From: Clostridia bacterium
Lineage (GTDB): Bacteria; Bacillota; Clostridia; Monoglobales; Monoglobaceae
Length of the DNA stretch: 64,000 nt
Direction: 5' to 3'
Assembly (NCBI GenBank): GCA_017546165.1
Contig: JAFYXL010000025.1
Span: 1-64,000, forward strand
A model generated the notes under the pieces. It ran no database searches. It was not told where the DNA came from and was given only the letters and a program-made list of their open reading frames with translations. The position numbers were made by a program, and so were the translations under genes. This document shows positions 54,186 to 62,363 of the stretch, piece by piece (position 1 is the first letter of the stretch; every line of letters begins with the position of its first letter).

Positions 54186-55034
54186 ATGATAAAATTATAT
54201 AACATTGACCACTTTAACTTGGAGCAAACGTTTTTATGCGGTCAGGCTTTTCGTTGGGAAAAAGATGCAAACGGAGTCTTTTACGGTGTTGTGGCAAACT
54301 GCGCCGCAAAGGTGTACCACTACGACCAAAACACTATTTATATTGAAAGTTCAAATCCCGACTTGGTTTTTTGGAGCAACTATCTCAATTTCTCCTTTGA
54401 TTACAACAAAGCTGAAGAACTTTTATCAAAAGATAAGTCCTTGCTTGCTTGCATCAAAGCAGGCAACGGAATCAGAATTCTCCGCCAGGATTTATGGGAG
54501 ACCATTGTTTCATTTATAATTTCTGCAAACAACAATATCCCCCGTATTAAAAAAATTATCAATAAAATGTGTGAACTTTTTGGCGAAGAAATCCAATTTG
54601 ACGGCAAGGTTTTCTATGGTTTTCCAACCCCTGAAGTTCTTGCTAAACTGGACCTGGCGGACCTGGCACCTATCCGTGCAGGGTTCCGTGATAAATATAT
54701 ACTTGATGCAGCAAAAAAGGTGGCATCAGGTGAAGTAAACTTGGGTCAGGTAGCCAAGCTAAACAATAAAACAGCAAAGGCTGAACTTATGAAAATAAAA
54801 GGTGTAGGGACAAAGGTTGCAGACTGCATCCTCCTCTTTTCACTCGGTCGCCACGATGTATTTCCTTTGGATGTCTGGACAAAGCGTATTGTTCAGGAGC
54901 TTTATGGCATAGATGAAAAATCTGTACCAGACTTTGTTTGCAAAAAGTTTGGTAATAACGCAGGCATTGCACAGCAATATCTTTACTATTATTATGCAAT
55001 TGAAGGCAACAAACTGCAATCAAGTGCAGTCTGA
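54186..55034 (+). CDS. 8-oxoguanine DNA glycosylase (OGG1 type)
   Basis: 282 residues. An N-terminal OGG-N domain (LEQTFLCGQAFRWEKD, FYGVV) is followed by a helix-hairpin-helix-GPD core with KIKGVGTKVADCILLFSLG (catalytic Lys in GTK) and FPLDVWTKRIV (catalytic Asp). It excises 8-oxoguanine opposite C and nicks the abasic site. This AlkA/OGG1-like form is usual in Clostridia in place of MutM. The ATG at 54186 is preceded by GAGGAT. Confidence 0.9.
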   Translation: MIKLYNIDHFNLEQTFLCGQAFRWEKDANGVFYGVVANCAAKVYHYDQNTIYIESSNPDLVFWSNYLNFSFDYNKAEELLSKDKSLLACIKAGNGIRILRQDLWETIVSFIISANNNIPRIKKIINKMCELFGEEIQFDGKVFYGFPTPEVLAKLDLADLAPIRAGFRDKYILDAAKKVASGEVNLGQVAKLNNKTAKAELMKIKGVGTKVADCILLFSLGRHDVFPLDVWTKRIVQELYGIDEKSVPDFVCKKFGNNAGIAQQYLYYYYAIEGNKLQSSAV

Positions 55035-55072
55035 CTAAATATTGAAAATTTAAATATCATATAATCCAAACA

Positions 55073-55106
55073 AAAAAACACGGAAATGTAAATTTCCGTG
55101 TTTTTT
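55073..55106. terminator. Bidirectional terminator, ogg / zinc-ribbon gene
   Basis: AAAAAACACGGAAAT and ATTTCCGTGTTTTTT are perfectly complementary around a 4-nt loop and serve the two convergent transcripts. Confidence 0.92.
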
Positions 55107-55111
55107 CATAT

Positions 55112-55513
55112 TTAATCTTTATTTTTAAGCATCTCTATAGTTTCGCCCAATCGTTTGGGGAAACTCGGCTTTAAGTCATACTTTTTACCGCAAACACATT
55201 CTACATAGAATGAATAGTTTTTAACACGTTCATCAATCACGCCAAACATGGGCACATTGCATACACCACAAACAGCAAGACCATTCTTCGCTTTTGGCAT
55301 ACGGTTTATCACCTCATATGGGTCAGATGTGCTTGTCTCTTTGGCAATTTCAAGATTTCCAAAACTTCCGCAGCTGCAAGTAATACTCAAGTTTATATAT
55401 CTATACCCCTGCTTGTTTATACTCGCCACAATCTTTTCACAATTCTTGCAAAAGACTAAACTGCCATTGGGTGAAAGTGTTTTGAGTCCATTTGCGTTGT
55501 AAACCTTTTTCAT
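55112..55513 (-). CDS. Protein with four Cys-pair motifs downstream of guaB
   Basis: 133 residues with paired cysteines CKNC, CSCG, CGVC and CVCG spaced as two zinc ribbons (about residues 22-48 and 82-110). No enzyme motif or signal peptide is seen. Its start overlaps the guaB stop by one base (TAATG), so it is translationally coupled to IMP dehydrogenase. I do not recognise the family; a structural zinc-ribbon or nucleic-acid-binding role is plausible. Confidence 0.75.
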   Translation of the reverse strand: MKKVYNANGLKTLSPNGSLVFCKNCEKIVASINKQGYRYINLSITCSCGSFGNLEIAKETSTSDPYEVINRMPKAKNGLAVCGVCNVPMFGVIDERVKNYSFYVECVCGKKYDLKPSFPKRLGETIEMLKNKD

Positions 55514-57021
55514 TATTTAGAAGGTGTAATACCTTTATCCTTTAACACGACGTCGTGTGCTCCACCTTCAACAATGCTTGTAGCTGAAACAAGTGTCATT
55601 TTTGCATTCTTCTGGAGCTCAGGAATTGAAAGTACACCACAGTTACACATTGTTGATTTAACCTTATTAAGTGTAAGTGCTACATTATCTTTAAGGCTGC
55701 CTGCATATGGAACATATGAATCAACACCCTCTTCAAATGAAAGCTTACTTGCGCCACCCATATCGTATCTCTGCCAGTTTCTTGCACGGGCAGAACCTTC
55801 GCCCCAGTATTCCTTCATATAATTACCATTTACTGATACTTTGTTTGAAGGGCTTTCGTCAAATCTTGCAAAGTATCTGCCGAGCATTACAAAGTCAGAA
55901 CCCATAGCAAGGGCAAGTGTAATATGGTAATCGTGAACAATACCGCCGTCTGAACAGATAGGAATATAAATACCTGTCTTTTCAAAATATTCATCACGAG
56001 CAGCCGCAACCTCCTGTACTGCAGTTGCCTGACCTCTGCCGATACCTTTTTGTTCACGAGTGATACAAATCGAGCCACCGCCAATACCAATTTTGATAAA
56101 GTCTGCACCGGCTTCAGCAAGGAACATAAATCCCTCACGGTCAACTACATTGCCTGCACCAACCTTTACTGTATCGCCATATTTATCACGAATGTACTTG
56201 ATTGTTCTGAGCTGCCATTCAGAAAAACCTTCTGATGAATCAATACAAAGAACATCTGCACCGGCCTCGATTAAAGCAGGAACACGTTCCTCATAGTCAC
56301 GGGTATTGATACCTGCACCAACAACATATCTCTTTGATGCGTCCAAAAGTTCCATCGGATTTGATTTGTGTGCATCATAGTCCTTTCTGAAAACAAAAGC
56401 AACAAGCCTCTGATTGCTGTCAACAATAGGAAGTGAATTGAGTTTGTTATCCCATATAATATCGTTTGCTTCCTTAAGGCTTGTACCCTCAGGTGCATAT
56501 ACAAGCTTTGAAAAAGGCGTCATAAAATCTTTAACCAAAGTATTAGGATCCATACGGCTTACACGGTAGTCACGTGGTGTAACAATACCCAAAAGCACGC
56601 CCTCAGCAGTGCCATCCTCAGTAACTGCAACAGTGTTGTGACCACTCTTCTCTCTTAAAACAAGAAGTTCTGCCAAGGTCTGGTCAGGTCTTATATTTGA
56701 ATCACTTGCAACAAATCCGGCTTTATGATTTTTAACACGTCTTACCATTGCAGCCTCATCCTCAATTGACTGTGAGCCATAGATGAATGAAACACCGCCT
56801 TCTTTTGCAAGGGCAATAGCCAACTTTTCACCTGAAACTGACTGCATAATTGCAGAAACCATAGGTATGTTCATAGTAATTGCAGGTTCTTCACCCTTCT
56901 TGAATTTTACAAGAGGTGTCTTAAGACTTACGTTATTTGTCATACATTCAGATGAAGAATATCCCGGTACAAGCAGATATTCACTGAAAGTGTGTGAAGG
57001 TTCATTAAAGTAATACGCCAT
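55513..57021 (-). CDS. guaB: Inosine-5'-monophosphate dehydrogenase
   Basis: 502 residues. It oxidises IMP to XMP with NAD+, the committed guanine nucleotide step. The TIM-barrel core is split by two CBS domains (about residues 105-230), with [24 protein letters not shown] before them. The catalytic cysteine is in [22 protein letters not shown] and the flap region in the [17 protein letters not shown] segment. Gene is led by a promoter at 57077-57105 and coupled to the Cys-pair protein. Confidence 0.95.
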   Translation of the reverse strand: MAYYFNEPSHTFSEYLLVPGYSSSECMTNNVSLKTPLVKFKKGEEPAITMNIPMVSAIMQSVSGEKLAIALAKEGGVSFIYGSQSIEDEAAMVRRVKNHKAGFVASDSNIRPDQTLAELLVLREKSGHNTVAVTEDGTAEGVLLGIVTPRDYRVSRMDPNTLVKDFMTPFSKLVYAPEGTSLKEANDIIWDNKLNSLPIVDSNQRLVAFVFRKDYDAHKSNPMELLDASKRYVVGAGINTRDYEERVPALIEAGADVLCIDSSEGFSEWQLRTIKYIRDKYGDTVKVGAGNVVDREGFMFLAEAGADFIKIGIGGGSICITREQKGIGRGQATAVQEVAAARDEYFEKTGIYIPICSDGGIVHDYHITLALAMGSDFVMLGRYFARFDESPSNKVSVNGNYMKEYWGEGSARARNWQRYDMGGASKLSFEEGVDSYVPYAGSLKDNVALTLNKVKSTMCNCGVLSIPELQKNAKMTLVSATSIVEGGAHDVVLKDKGITPSK

Positions 57022-57076
57022 TTTTCAAAATCTCCCATCTATTTTATTTTCAAACGCTTTTTTATATATTCTTTAC

Positions 57077-57105
57077 ATTATACACTAATATTCGCTAAAA
57101 ATCAA
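57077..57105 (-). promoter_or_regulatory. Promoter of guaB
   Basis: TTGATT (57105-57100), 17-nt spacer, TATAAT (57082-57077) on the minus strand. No purine riboswitch or PurR-box is evident. Confidence 0.75.
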
Positions 57106-57131
57106 GTGTTCATAAAGTTTTTTTCAATTAA

Positions 57132-58274
57132 TTAATAGTCAAGGCAATCTGTATTATAGCCATCAAATACATCCTCCACTATTTTGCGAAATCTTTGTAC
57201 GCTGACCGCGCCATCACGGGATGCTACACCGTGACCGCTAGCAAGGGCATCAGTATAGTTTTTGAGGGCATACACTCCAAATCCTGAGAATTCGGTGTTA
57301 TAATGAGTCACTATAGGCATAAATGAATAGTCGTGAATATATACCCTCTCACCATTAAATTTAAGTTCAATATTTGCAAGACCCCCAAGAAGATTTTTTG
57401 CTTCCAACTGTCTTGATACATAATTGCCCAGGGAATAATATACAAGCATTTCGTTTCCGTTTTCCGAGCTATACCATTCAACAGGTTCAATAACGTGCGG
57501 ATGTGAACCGATTACAAGGTCAACACCCCAACTGCACATATCCTCACAAAGTGCCTTTTGGTTTTCATCAGGAGACATGGAATATTCTGTCCCCCAGTGC
57601 ATAAATGCAATTGTGAAATCCGCATTACTTTCCCCAAACTCCACATCCTGCTTTATTTTCTCATTATCAATATAATTCACCAGATACTTTTTGTCACCGG
57701 GCAAAGTGAGCCCATTTGTGCCATAGGTATAGTTAAGCACAGCTAGTTTCGCTCCTTTAACCTCTACAATATCAACTGATTTTTTATCCTCTTCACTTTT
57801 GTTGATACCAAGAACCGTAACCTGAGGGTAACCCTCCCAGAATTTAATGGTATTCTCTATCCCCTCAGCCCACTTATCCGCAACGTGGTTTGATGCGTGC
57901 AAAACAATATCAAAGCCTTCATTCACCAAAGTTTTTCCCATATCTGACGGAGAATTAAAAAGTGGATATCCCGAATAGCCTAAATGTTCACCGCCAAATA
58001 CAGTCTCCTGACCTATGACAGCAAGATCAGCATCTTTAAATATTGGCTGAAGCTTCTCAAAAATATGTGAATATTCATAAGTCCCGTCAGACTTTTTGCC
58101 ACTATTGATAACAGGCATATGCAGCAGATTGTCCCCAACAGCAACAATGGATATAGTCTCATTTACAGGCTTTTTTTCCTTGAAAACAGGTTCTTCATTA
58201 TTGTTTTTTCCACAACCTGAAATAATCAAAGTCAATATTAAAATCAAAGGCAAAATCAGTTTAATTTTTTTCAT
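57132..58274 (-). CDS. CapA-family lipoprotein (poly-gamma-glutamate synthesis type)
   Basis: 380 residues. A lipoprotein signal with lipobox LIISGC (Cys about 21) is followed by a CapA/PgsA metallophosphoesterase-like domain. Family blocks are VAVGDNLLHMPV, LAVIGQETVFGG, HASNHVADKW, FAFMHWGTEY-like FTIAFMHWGTEYS, and VIGSHPHVIEPVEWY with YYSLGNYVSRQ. It is outside the membrane, lipid-anchored. No capB/capC/pgsBCA genes are near, so it is a stand-alone CapA-like protein; a role in wall or capsule metabolism is inferred, not shown. Confidence 0.9.
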   Translation of the reverse strand: MKKIKLILPLILILTLIISGCGKNNNEEPVFKEKKPVNETISIVAVGDNLLHMPVINSGKKSDGTYEYSHIFEKLQPIFKDADLAVIGQETVFGGEHLGYSGYPLFNSPSDMGKTLVNEGFDIVLHASNHVADKWAEGIENTIKFWEGYPQVTVLGINKSEEDKKSVDIVEVKGAKLAVLNYTYGTNGLTLPGDKKYLVNYIDNEKIKQDVEFGESNADFTIAFMHWGTEYSMSPDENQKALCEDMCSWGVDLVIGSHPHVIEPVEWYSSENGNEMLVYYSLGNYVSRQLEAKNLLGGLANIELKFNGERVYIHDYSFMPIVTHYNTEFSGFGVYALKNYTDALASGHGVASRDGAVSVQRFRKIVEDVFDGYNTDCLDY

Positions 58275-58342
58275 AACACAATACTCCTTTGCATTTAATT
58301 TTACTACCTTATCCCCAGGATTTCAAGCTTTTATCCAAAAAT

Positions 58343-58371
58343 TTGACAATTAATTTTTCAAGTGATATAAT
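58343..58371 (+). promoter_or_regulatory. Promoter of the anion permease gene
   Basis: TTGACA, 17-nt spacer, TATAAT, with an extended TG element one base before the -10 box. This is the most complete consensus promoter in the window. Confidence 0.88.
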
Positions 58372-58405
58372 TGTTGCGATTTATGCTAAAATTGGAGAAT
58401 AAGCT

Positions 58406-59506
58406 ATGACCTTTATCAAGAAAAATCCTGTTATGTGCATCGCAATTTGTGTTGCACTCATTTCAACAATATCAGTACCCCCCGATATTAAATATCTTGA
58501 GTATTTTGACCTTAAAACCTTAACCTGCCTTTTTTCCACCCTGGCAGTTGTTTGTGCCCTTAAAAACATCTACTTTTTCAGAATCATCTCATCAAAAATT
58601 ATATCAATTTTCAAGACTACCCGTTCTGCGGTTATTGCACTGGTTTACATTACATTTATTGGTTCGATGCTGATTGCAAATGATATGGCTTTGATTACGT
58701 TTTTGCCCCTTGGATACTATGTAATAACATCCACCAATAACCACAAGTTCCTTGCATTTACCTTTATTATGCAAAACATAGCGGCAAATTTGGGTGGTAT
58801 GCTTACTCCCTTTGGCAACCCTCAAAACCTCTATATGTATAATTATTTTAACATTCCTAGTGGGGAATTTGTAAGCATTATGCTTTTGCCATTTTTAATT
58901 TCCATTACACTTATTACACTTTGTTGTATGTTTATAAAAAATGAACCACTTGTTATTCAACGCAGCTACGAGGCTGTTCTTGATATAAAGCGCACTATTC
59001 TCTACTCAATACTCTTTGCCATTTCTATAATCATTGTCTTCGGAGTGATTCCATATTGGCTGGGGCTCTTGGTAATAACTTTGGCTTTGATATTTTTAGA
59101 CCGTGATGCTCTTAAATCTGTTGACTATCCGCTTCTTATTACCTTTTGTGCCTTTTTTATATTTTCAGGAAACGTAGCCCGTATCCCAATGGTAATCAAT
59201 CTTGTAGGCGACCTTGTCAACAGTCATCCGTTGATTTTTGGAACAATATCCTGCCAGTTTATCAGTAATGTTCCCAGTGCTATCTTGCTTTCCCATTTCA
59301 CTGAAAACTATCCTCCGCTGCTTGTTGCAGTAAATATAGGTGGAACAGGAACACTTATCGCATCTCTTGCCAGTCTTATAACTTTTCGCGAATATCTCAA
59401 AAGTGACCCCGAAAACATAGGTATATACCTCAAAAAGTTCACTCTTTATAACTTTGCATTTCTTATCATTCTGCTTATAACAATGGGGCTTATAATTGGA
59501 TTTTAG
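58406..59506 (+). CDS. Ion-transporter superfamily anion permease (SLC13/ArsB-NhaD-like)
   Basis: 366 residues with ten to eleven membrane helices. Re-entrant-loop signatures are LIANDMALITFLPLG and LGGMLTPFGNPQNLYMY in the first half, and CQFISNVPSAILLSHF and NIGGTGTLIASLASLI in the second, the inverted-repeat pattern of the IT superfamily. Substrates of close groups include citrate, dicarboxylates and arsenite, so the ion is not certain. No operon partner; it is divergent from capA. Confidence 0.8.
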   Translation: MTFIKKNPVMCIAICVALISTISVPPDIKYLEYFDLKTLTCLFSTLAVVCALKNIYFFRIISSKIISIFKTTRSAVIALVYITFIGSMLIANDMALITFLPLGYYVITSTNNHKFLAFTFIMQNIAANLGGMLTPFGNPQNLYMYNYFNIPSGEFVSIMLLPFLISITLITLCCMFIKNEPLVIQRSYEAVLDIKRTILYSILFAISIIIVFGVIPYWLGLLVITLALIFLDRDALKSVDYPLLITFCAFFIFSGNVARIPMVINLVGDLVNSHPLIFGTISCQFISNVPSAILLSHFTENYPPLLVAVNIGGTGTLIASLASLITFREYLKSDPENIGIYLKKFTLYNFAFLIILLITMGLIIGF

Positions 59507-59512
59507 TGTATA

Positions 59513-59545
59513 AAAGAAGCCGTACCCTCTGGGTACGGCTTCTTT
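59513..59545. terminator. Bidirectional terminator, permease / EF-G-like gene
   Basis: AAAGAAGCCGTACCC and GGGTACGGCTTCTTT form a perfect 15-bp stem around TCT between the convergent genes. Confidence 0.93.
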
Positions 59546-59549
59546 ATTT

Positions 59550-61616
59550 TTATTTATCTTCTTTGGCTTGTGCTATGATTTTGTCAACAATATTCTGGGG
59601 TGCATCCTGATATCTCTCAAACTCAAATTCATAATTACCCTTTGCCTGGGTCATTGAACGAAGGTCTGAAGAATAAGTGTGCATTTCAGCCATAGGAACT
59701 TCCCCTTCAATCATTGTGATTCCATCACCCTGAGGTGTCATACCAAGCATCTGTCCGCGACGTTTGTTTATGTCGCCAATAATATCGCCTGTGTAACTGT
59801 CAGGAACATAAACCTTGAGATGACCAATAGGTTCCAAAAGAACCGGACTTGCCTGTTCCATACCTGCTTTGTAAGCAAGAGATGCAGCTGTTTTAAACGC
59901 CATTTCAGATGAATCCACAGGGTGGTATGAACCATCCATAAGTGTAGCCTTGAGGCCCACCATTGGATATCCTGCCAGGATGCCCTGCTTCATACTTTCC
60001 TGAAGACCCTTTTCAACTGCAGGGAAGTAATTCTTTGGAACACTGCCGCCGAATACCTTTTCTTCAAACAACAATCCATCATCATGAGGAGCAAATTCAA
60101 TCCATACGTGACCGTATTGACCGTGACCGCCTGATTGCTTTTTGTGTTTACCTTCAACCTTAACAGTTTTGCGAATAGCTTCACGATATGCAACTTTTGG
60201 CTCTGTCAATGTTACATCAACACCAAACTTGTTTTTAAGCTTGCTAACCAAAATATCAATATGCTGTTCGCCCATACCTTTGATAACCATCTGGTGAGTT
60301 TCAACATTATTTTCAATCACAAATGTCTTATCCTCGTCCATAAGCTTTGAAAGGCCCTGGCTTATCTTTTCTTCGTCACCCTTTGCCTTTGGAACAACAG
60401 CAAGGGTAGTGTTGGGTCTGGCAAACTCAATACCGTCAATCACAATACGGTCTGTAAGGCTGCAGAGTGTGTCACCTGTTCCTGTGTTTGCAAGTTTTGT
60501 AACAGCACCAATATCACCTGCATTGAGCTTTTCAACCTCTACCTGTTTCTTTCCTACAACAGCAAAAATCTTACCCACTCTCTCACTATTCCCTGTAACT
60601 GCATTGTAAACAGTTGTATCAGGAGTCATAATGCCTGAATATACCTTGAAATATGAAAGTTTTCCAACATATGGGTCAGCAACAGTCTTGAACACAAGGG
60701 CCGCAAGCGGGTCATTTACATCCACCTTGCGTCTTGCGTCTGCTCCATCTTCCTTCTTTGCAATAAAGAAATCCTCTGATGAATCAGGTGCCGGAAAGTA
60801 TGCGTTGATTGCATTCATAAGGGATGAAATACCAAGCTTGTGATAAGCACTGCCACAAAGCACAGGTACAATATCCCCTGCAGCAACCCCTGCACGAAGT
60901 GCCGCATAGGTTTCAGCCAGTGTAAAACTTTCACCTGCAAAGTATCTGTCCATAAGCTCTTCAGAGCTTTCGGCAACCGCTTCATTAATCATTTCACGGA
61001 TTGGAGCAATATCATCCTCCATACCCTCAGGTATAGCCGCTGTAACTGTTCTGTCGCCGTCAAATTGTCTTGCTTCGCCTTCAACCACGTTTACAAAACC
61101 TGTAATCTTCTCACCTTCACGGATAGGAACCTGAAGCGGAGCAATTTTTTTGCCGTATTTTTCACGGAGCTGGTCAAGGACACCATAATAGTTTACTCTT
61201 TCGTCATCAACCTTGTTGATGAATACCATCTTGGGTATGCCACGCTCATCAGCATATTTCCACGCCTTTTCAGCGCCTACAGTAAGTCCTGATTTACCGC
61301 TAAGTACAATAATTGCAGCATCTGCAACTTTGATACTTTGCTGAACTTCGCCAACAAAGTCAAAGAATCCGGGAGTATCTATAATATTAAACTTTGTGCC
61401 GCTCCAATCACAAGTTGCAACTGCCGCACTAATGGAAAATTTACGTTTTATTTCCTCCGGGTCAAAATCCATAACTGTGTTGCCGTCCTGGGTTCTTCCC
61501 ATTCTTTCAACCGAGCCTGCTGTGTATAGCATAGCTTCTGCCAGCGATGTCTTTCCTGAGTTTCCGTGTCCTAATAGACAAAAGTTTTTGATTTTTGATG
61601 TTTCATACAGTTTCAA
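59550..61616 (-). CDS. EF-G-like translational GTPase (second EF-G homologue)
   Basis: 688 residues. G1 is GHGNSGKT (17-24), G3 is DTPGF, G4 is NKVD, followed by domains II-V with the KKQSGGHGQYGHVWIEF and GYPMVGLKATLMDGSYHPVDSSEMAF blocks. The sequence is of the divergent EF-G2-like group often present beside canonical fusA. It lacks neighbours rpsL, rpsG and tuf of the normal fusA operon. The likely role is in ribosome recycling or an auxiliary translational function, but this is not established. Confidence 0.9.
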   Translation of the reverse strand: MKLYETSKIKNFCLLGHGNSGKTSLAEAMLYTAGSVERMGRTQDGNTVMDFDPEEIKRKFSISAAVATCDWSGTKFNIIDTPGFFDFVGEVQQSIKVADAAIIVLSGKSGLTVGAEKAWKYADERGIPKMVFINKVDDERVNYYGVLDQLREKYGKKIAPLQVPIREGEKITGFVNVVEGEARQFDGDRTVTAAIPEGMEDDIAPIREMINEAVAESSEELMDRYFAGESFTLAETYAALRAGVAAGDIVPVLCGSAYHKLGISSLMNAINAYFPAPDSSEDFFIAKKEDGADARRKVDVNDPLAALVFKTVADPYVGKLSYFKVYSGIMTPDTTVYNAVTGNSERVGKIFAVVGKKQVEVEKLNAGDIGAVTKLANTGTGDTLCSLTDRIVIDGIEFARPNTTLAVVPKAKGDEEKISQGLSKLMDEDKTFVIENNVETHQMVIKGMGEQHIDILVSKLKNKFGVDVTLTEPKVAYREAIRKTVKVEGKHKKQSGGHGQYGHVWIEFAPHDDGLLFEEKVFGGSVPKNYFPAVEKGLQESMKQGILAGYPMVGLKATLMDGSYHPVDSSEMAFKTAASLAYKAGMEQASPVLLEPIGHLKVYVPDSYTGDIIGDINKRRGQMLGMTPQGDGITMIEGEVPMAEMHTYSSDLRSMTQAKGNYEFEFERYQDAPQNIVDKIIAQAKEDK

Positions 61617-61714
61617 TTTTCAACCCTCCAATAATGTATATACCTTTTTTAAAACGGCTATACCGTCTAAAAGTTTACTATGCCCAAAGCCTAAAGACTA
61701 TGCAACATACATTA

Positions 61715-61743
61715 ATTATACTTTAAATCTCTCAACTTTTCAA
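61715..61743 (-). promoter_or_regulatory. Promoter of the EF-G-like gene
   Basis: TTGAAA (61743-61738), 17-nt spacer, TATAAT (61720-61715) on the minus strand. Confidence 0.7.
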
Positions 61744-61803
61744 CCAAAAACCCTACAATATTTTTTGTTTTTTTTGGTTGTTTTGACTAAAATTAAAAAT
61801 GTG

Positions 61804-61832
61804 TTGTGTTTTCGGGATTTACGTGATATACT
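61804..61832 (+). promoter_or_regulatory. Promoter of the structured leader RNA
   Basis: TTGTGT, 17-nt spacer, TATACT with an extended TG element one base before the -10. The expected start, near 61838-61840, coincides with the first base pairs of the leader's closing stem. Confidence 0.7.
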
Positions 61833-61835
61833 ATT

Positions 61836-62002
61836 GTTGCGACAAATTTTTTGAATAATTACTCTGCCGAGAGATACGCTATAGTAAAAAGCGTACCTCT
61901 GATTTTGTCATCTCGGTTGAGTATGTTCAAAAGAGTTTGTCGCAGAACTTGTCAGAGTGATACGTTTTTTGAGTGTGTCGCTTTGGCGACACACTTTTTT
62001 TT
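61836..62002 (+). ncRNA. Structured leader RNA, possible attenuator or riboswitch
   Basis: A stem of TGCGACAAA (61838-61846) with TTTGTCGCA (61936-61944) encloses further helices: ACTC/GAGT, CCGAGA/TCTCGG and TACGCT/AGCGTA. An intrinsic terminator follows at 61973-62002. The arms of the outer stem and of the terminator share GCGACA and TGTCGC, so each could pair with the other structure. CAGAGT at 61953-61958 could likewise compete for ACTCTG at 61861-61866. The terminator's T-run adjoins a GGAGGT ribosome site and an ATG. I recognise no known riboswitch consensus; an independent small RNA (6S-like) is the alternative. Confidence 0.5.
61973..62002 (+). terminator. Terminator adjoining a ribosome site
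   Basis: GTGTGTCGC, loop TTTG, GCGACACAC, then eight T. The next base opens GGAGGT, the ribosome site of the small gene at 62016. Confidence 0.92.
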
Positions 62003-62015
62003 GGAGGTAATATAA

Positions 62016-62237
62016 ATGGATTCAAAATTTTTGAAAGATATTTTGACTATCGCTGTATAAAACGAAATCTCAAATCTGGATTTGGACTACACCGCCCTTG
62101 CCGAAAAACACGCATTAAAAATGTTGGAACAAATAAATGTCATTCTGGATACAAACTGGGATGACGACAAAAAGGTAAATGAGATTTTAAAAATTATGGT
62201 TTTTTGTCCTGTACCTCCACATATAGATAATATATAA
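62016..62237 (+). pseudogene. Small gene interrupted by an in-frame TAA
   Basis: From ATG 62016 (GGAGGT eight bases upstream) the frame codes MDSKFLKDILTIAV, meets TAA at 62058-62060, and continues in the same frame for 58 codons. It reads NEISNLDLDYTALAEKHALK onwards to HIDNI and a final TAA at 62235-62237. The uninterrupted product would be 73 residues, amphipathic and acidic, with no signal or membrane helix. A single CAA to TAA change would explain the break. I know no family. It lies behind the structured leader and before a strong terminator. Confidence 0.55.
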
Positions 62238-62270
62238 AATGATGGTTACCAAAACCGGTAACCATCATTT
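62237..62270. terminator. Terminator after the interrupted small gene
   Basis: AAATGATGGTTACC and GGTAACCATCATTT form a perfect 14-bp stem with a 6-nt loop. It is probably bidirectional, as the phosphatase gene converges from the right. Confidence 0.9.
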
Positions 62271-62363
62271 ATAATATTACTCCGTTTATCACTTATGATA
62301 TAGCCGCTTATCTTAATATACCCCTGTATCGTCTAAGTCGTTTTTTATCATTATTTAAACTTA

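Noticed and set aside
62058-62060. Programmed stop-codon readthrough or recoding of TAA
   Set aside because: TAA is not a selenocysteine or pyrrolysine codon, and no stimulatory structure is visible; a simple nonsense change is more likely.
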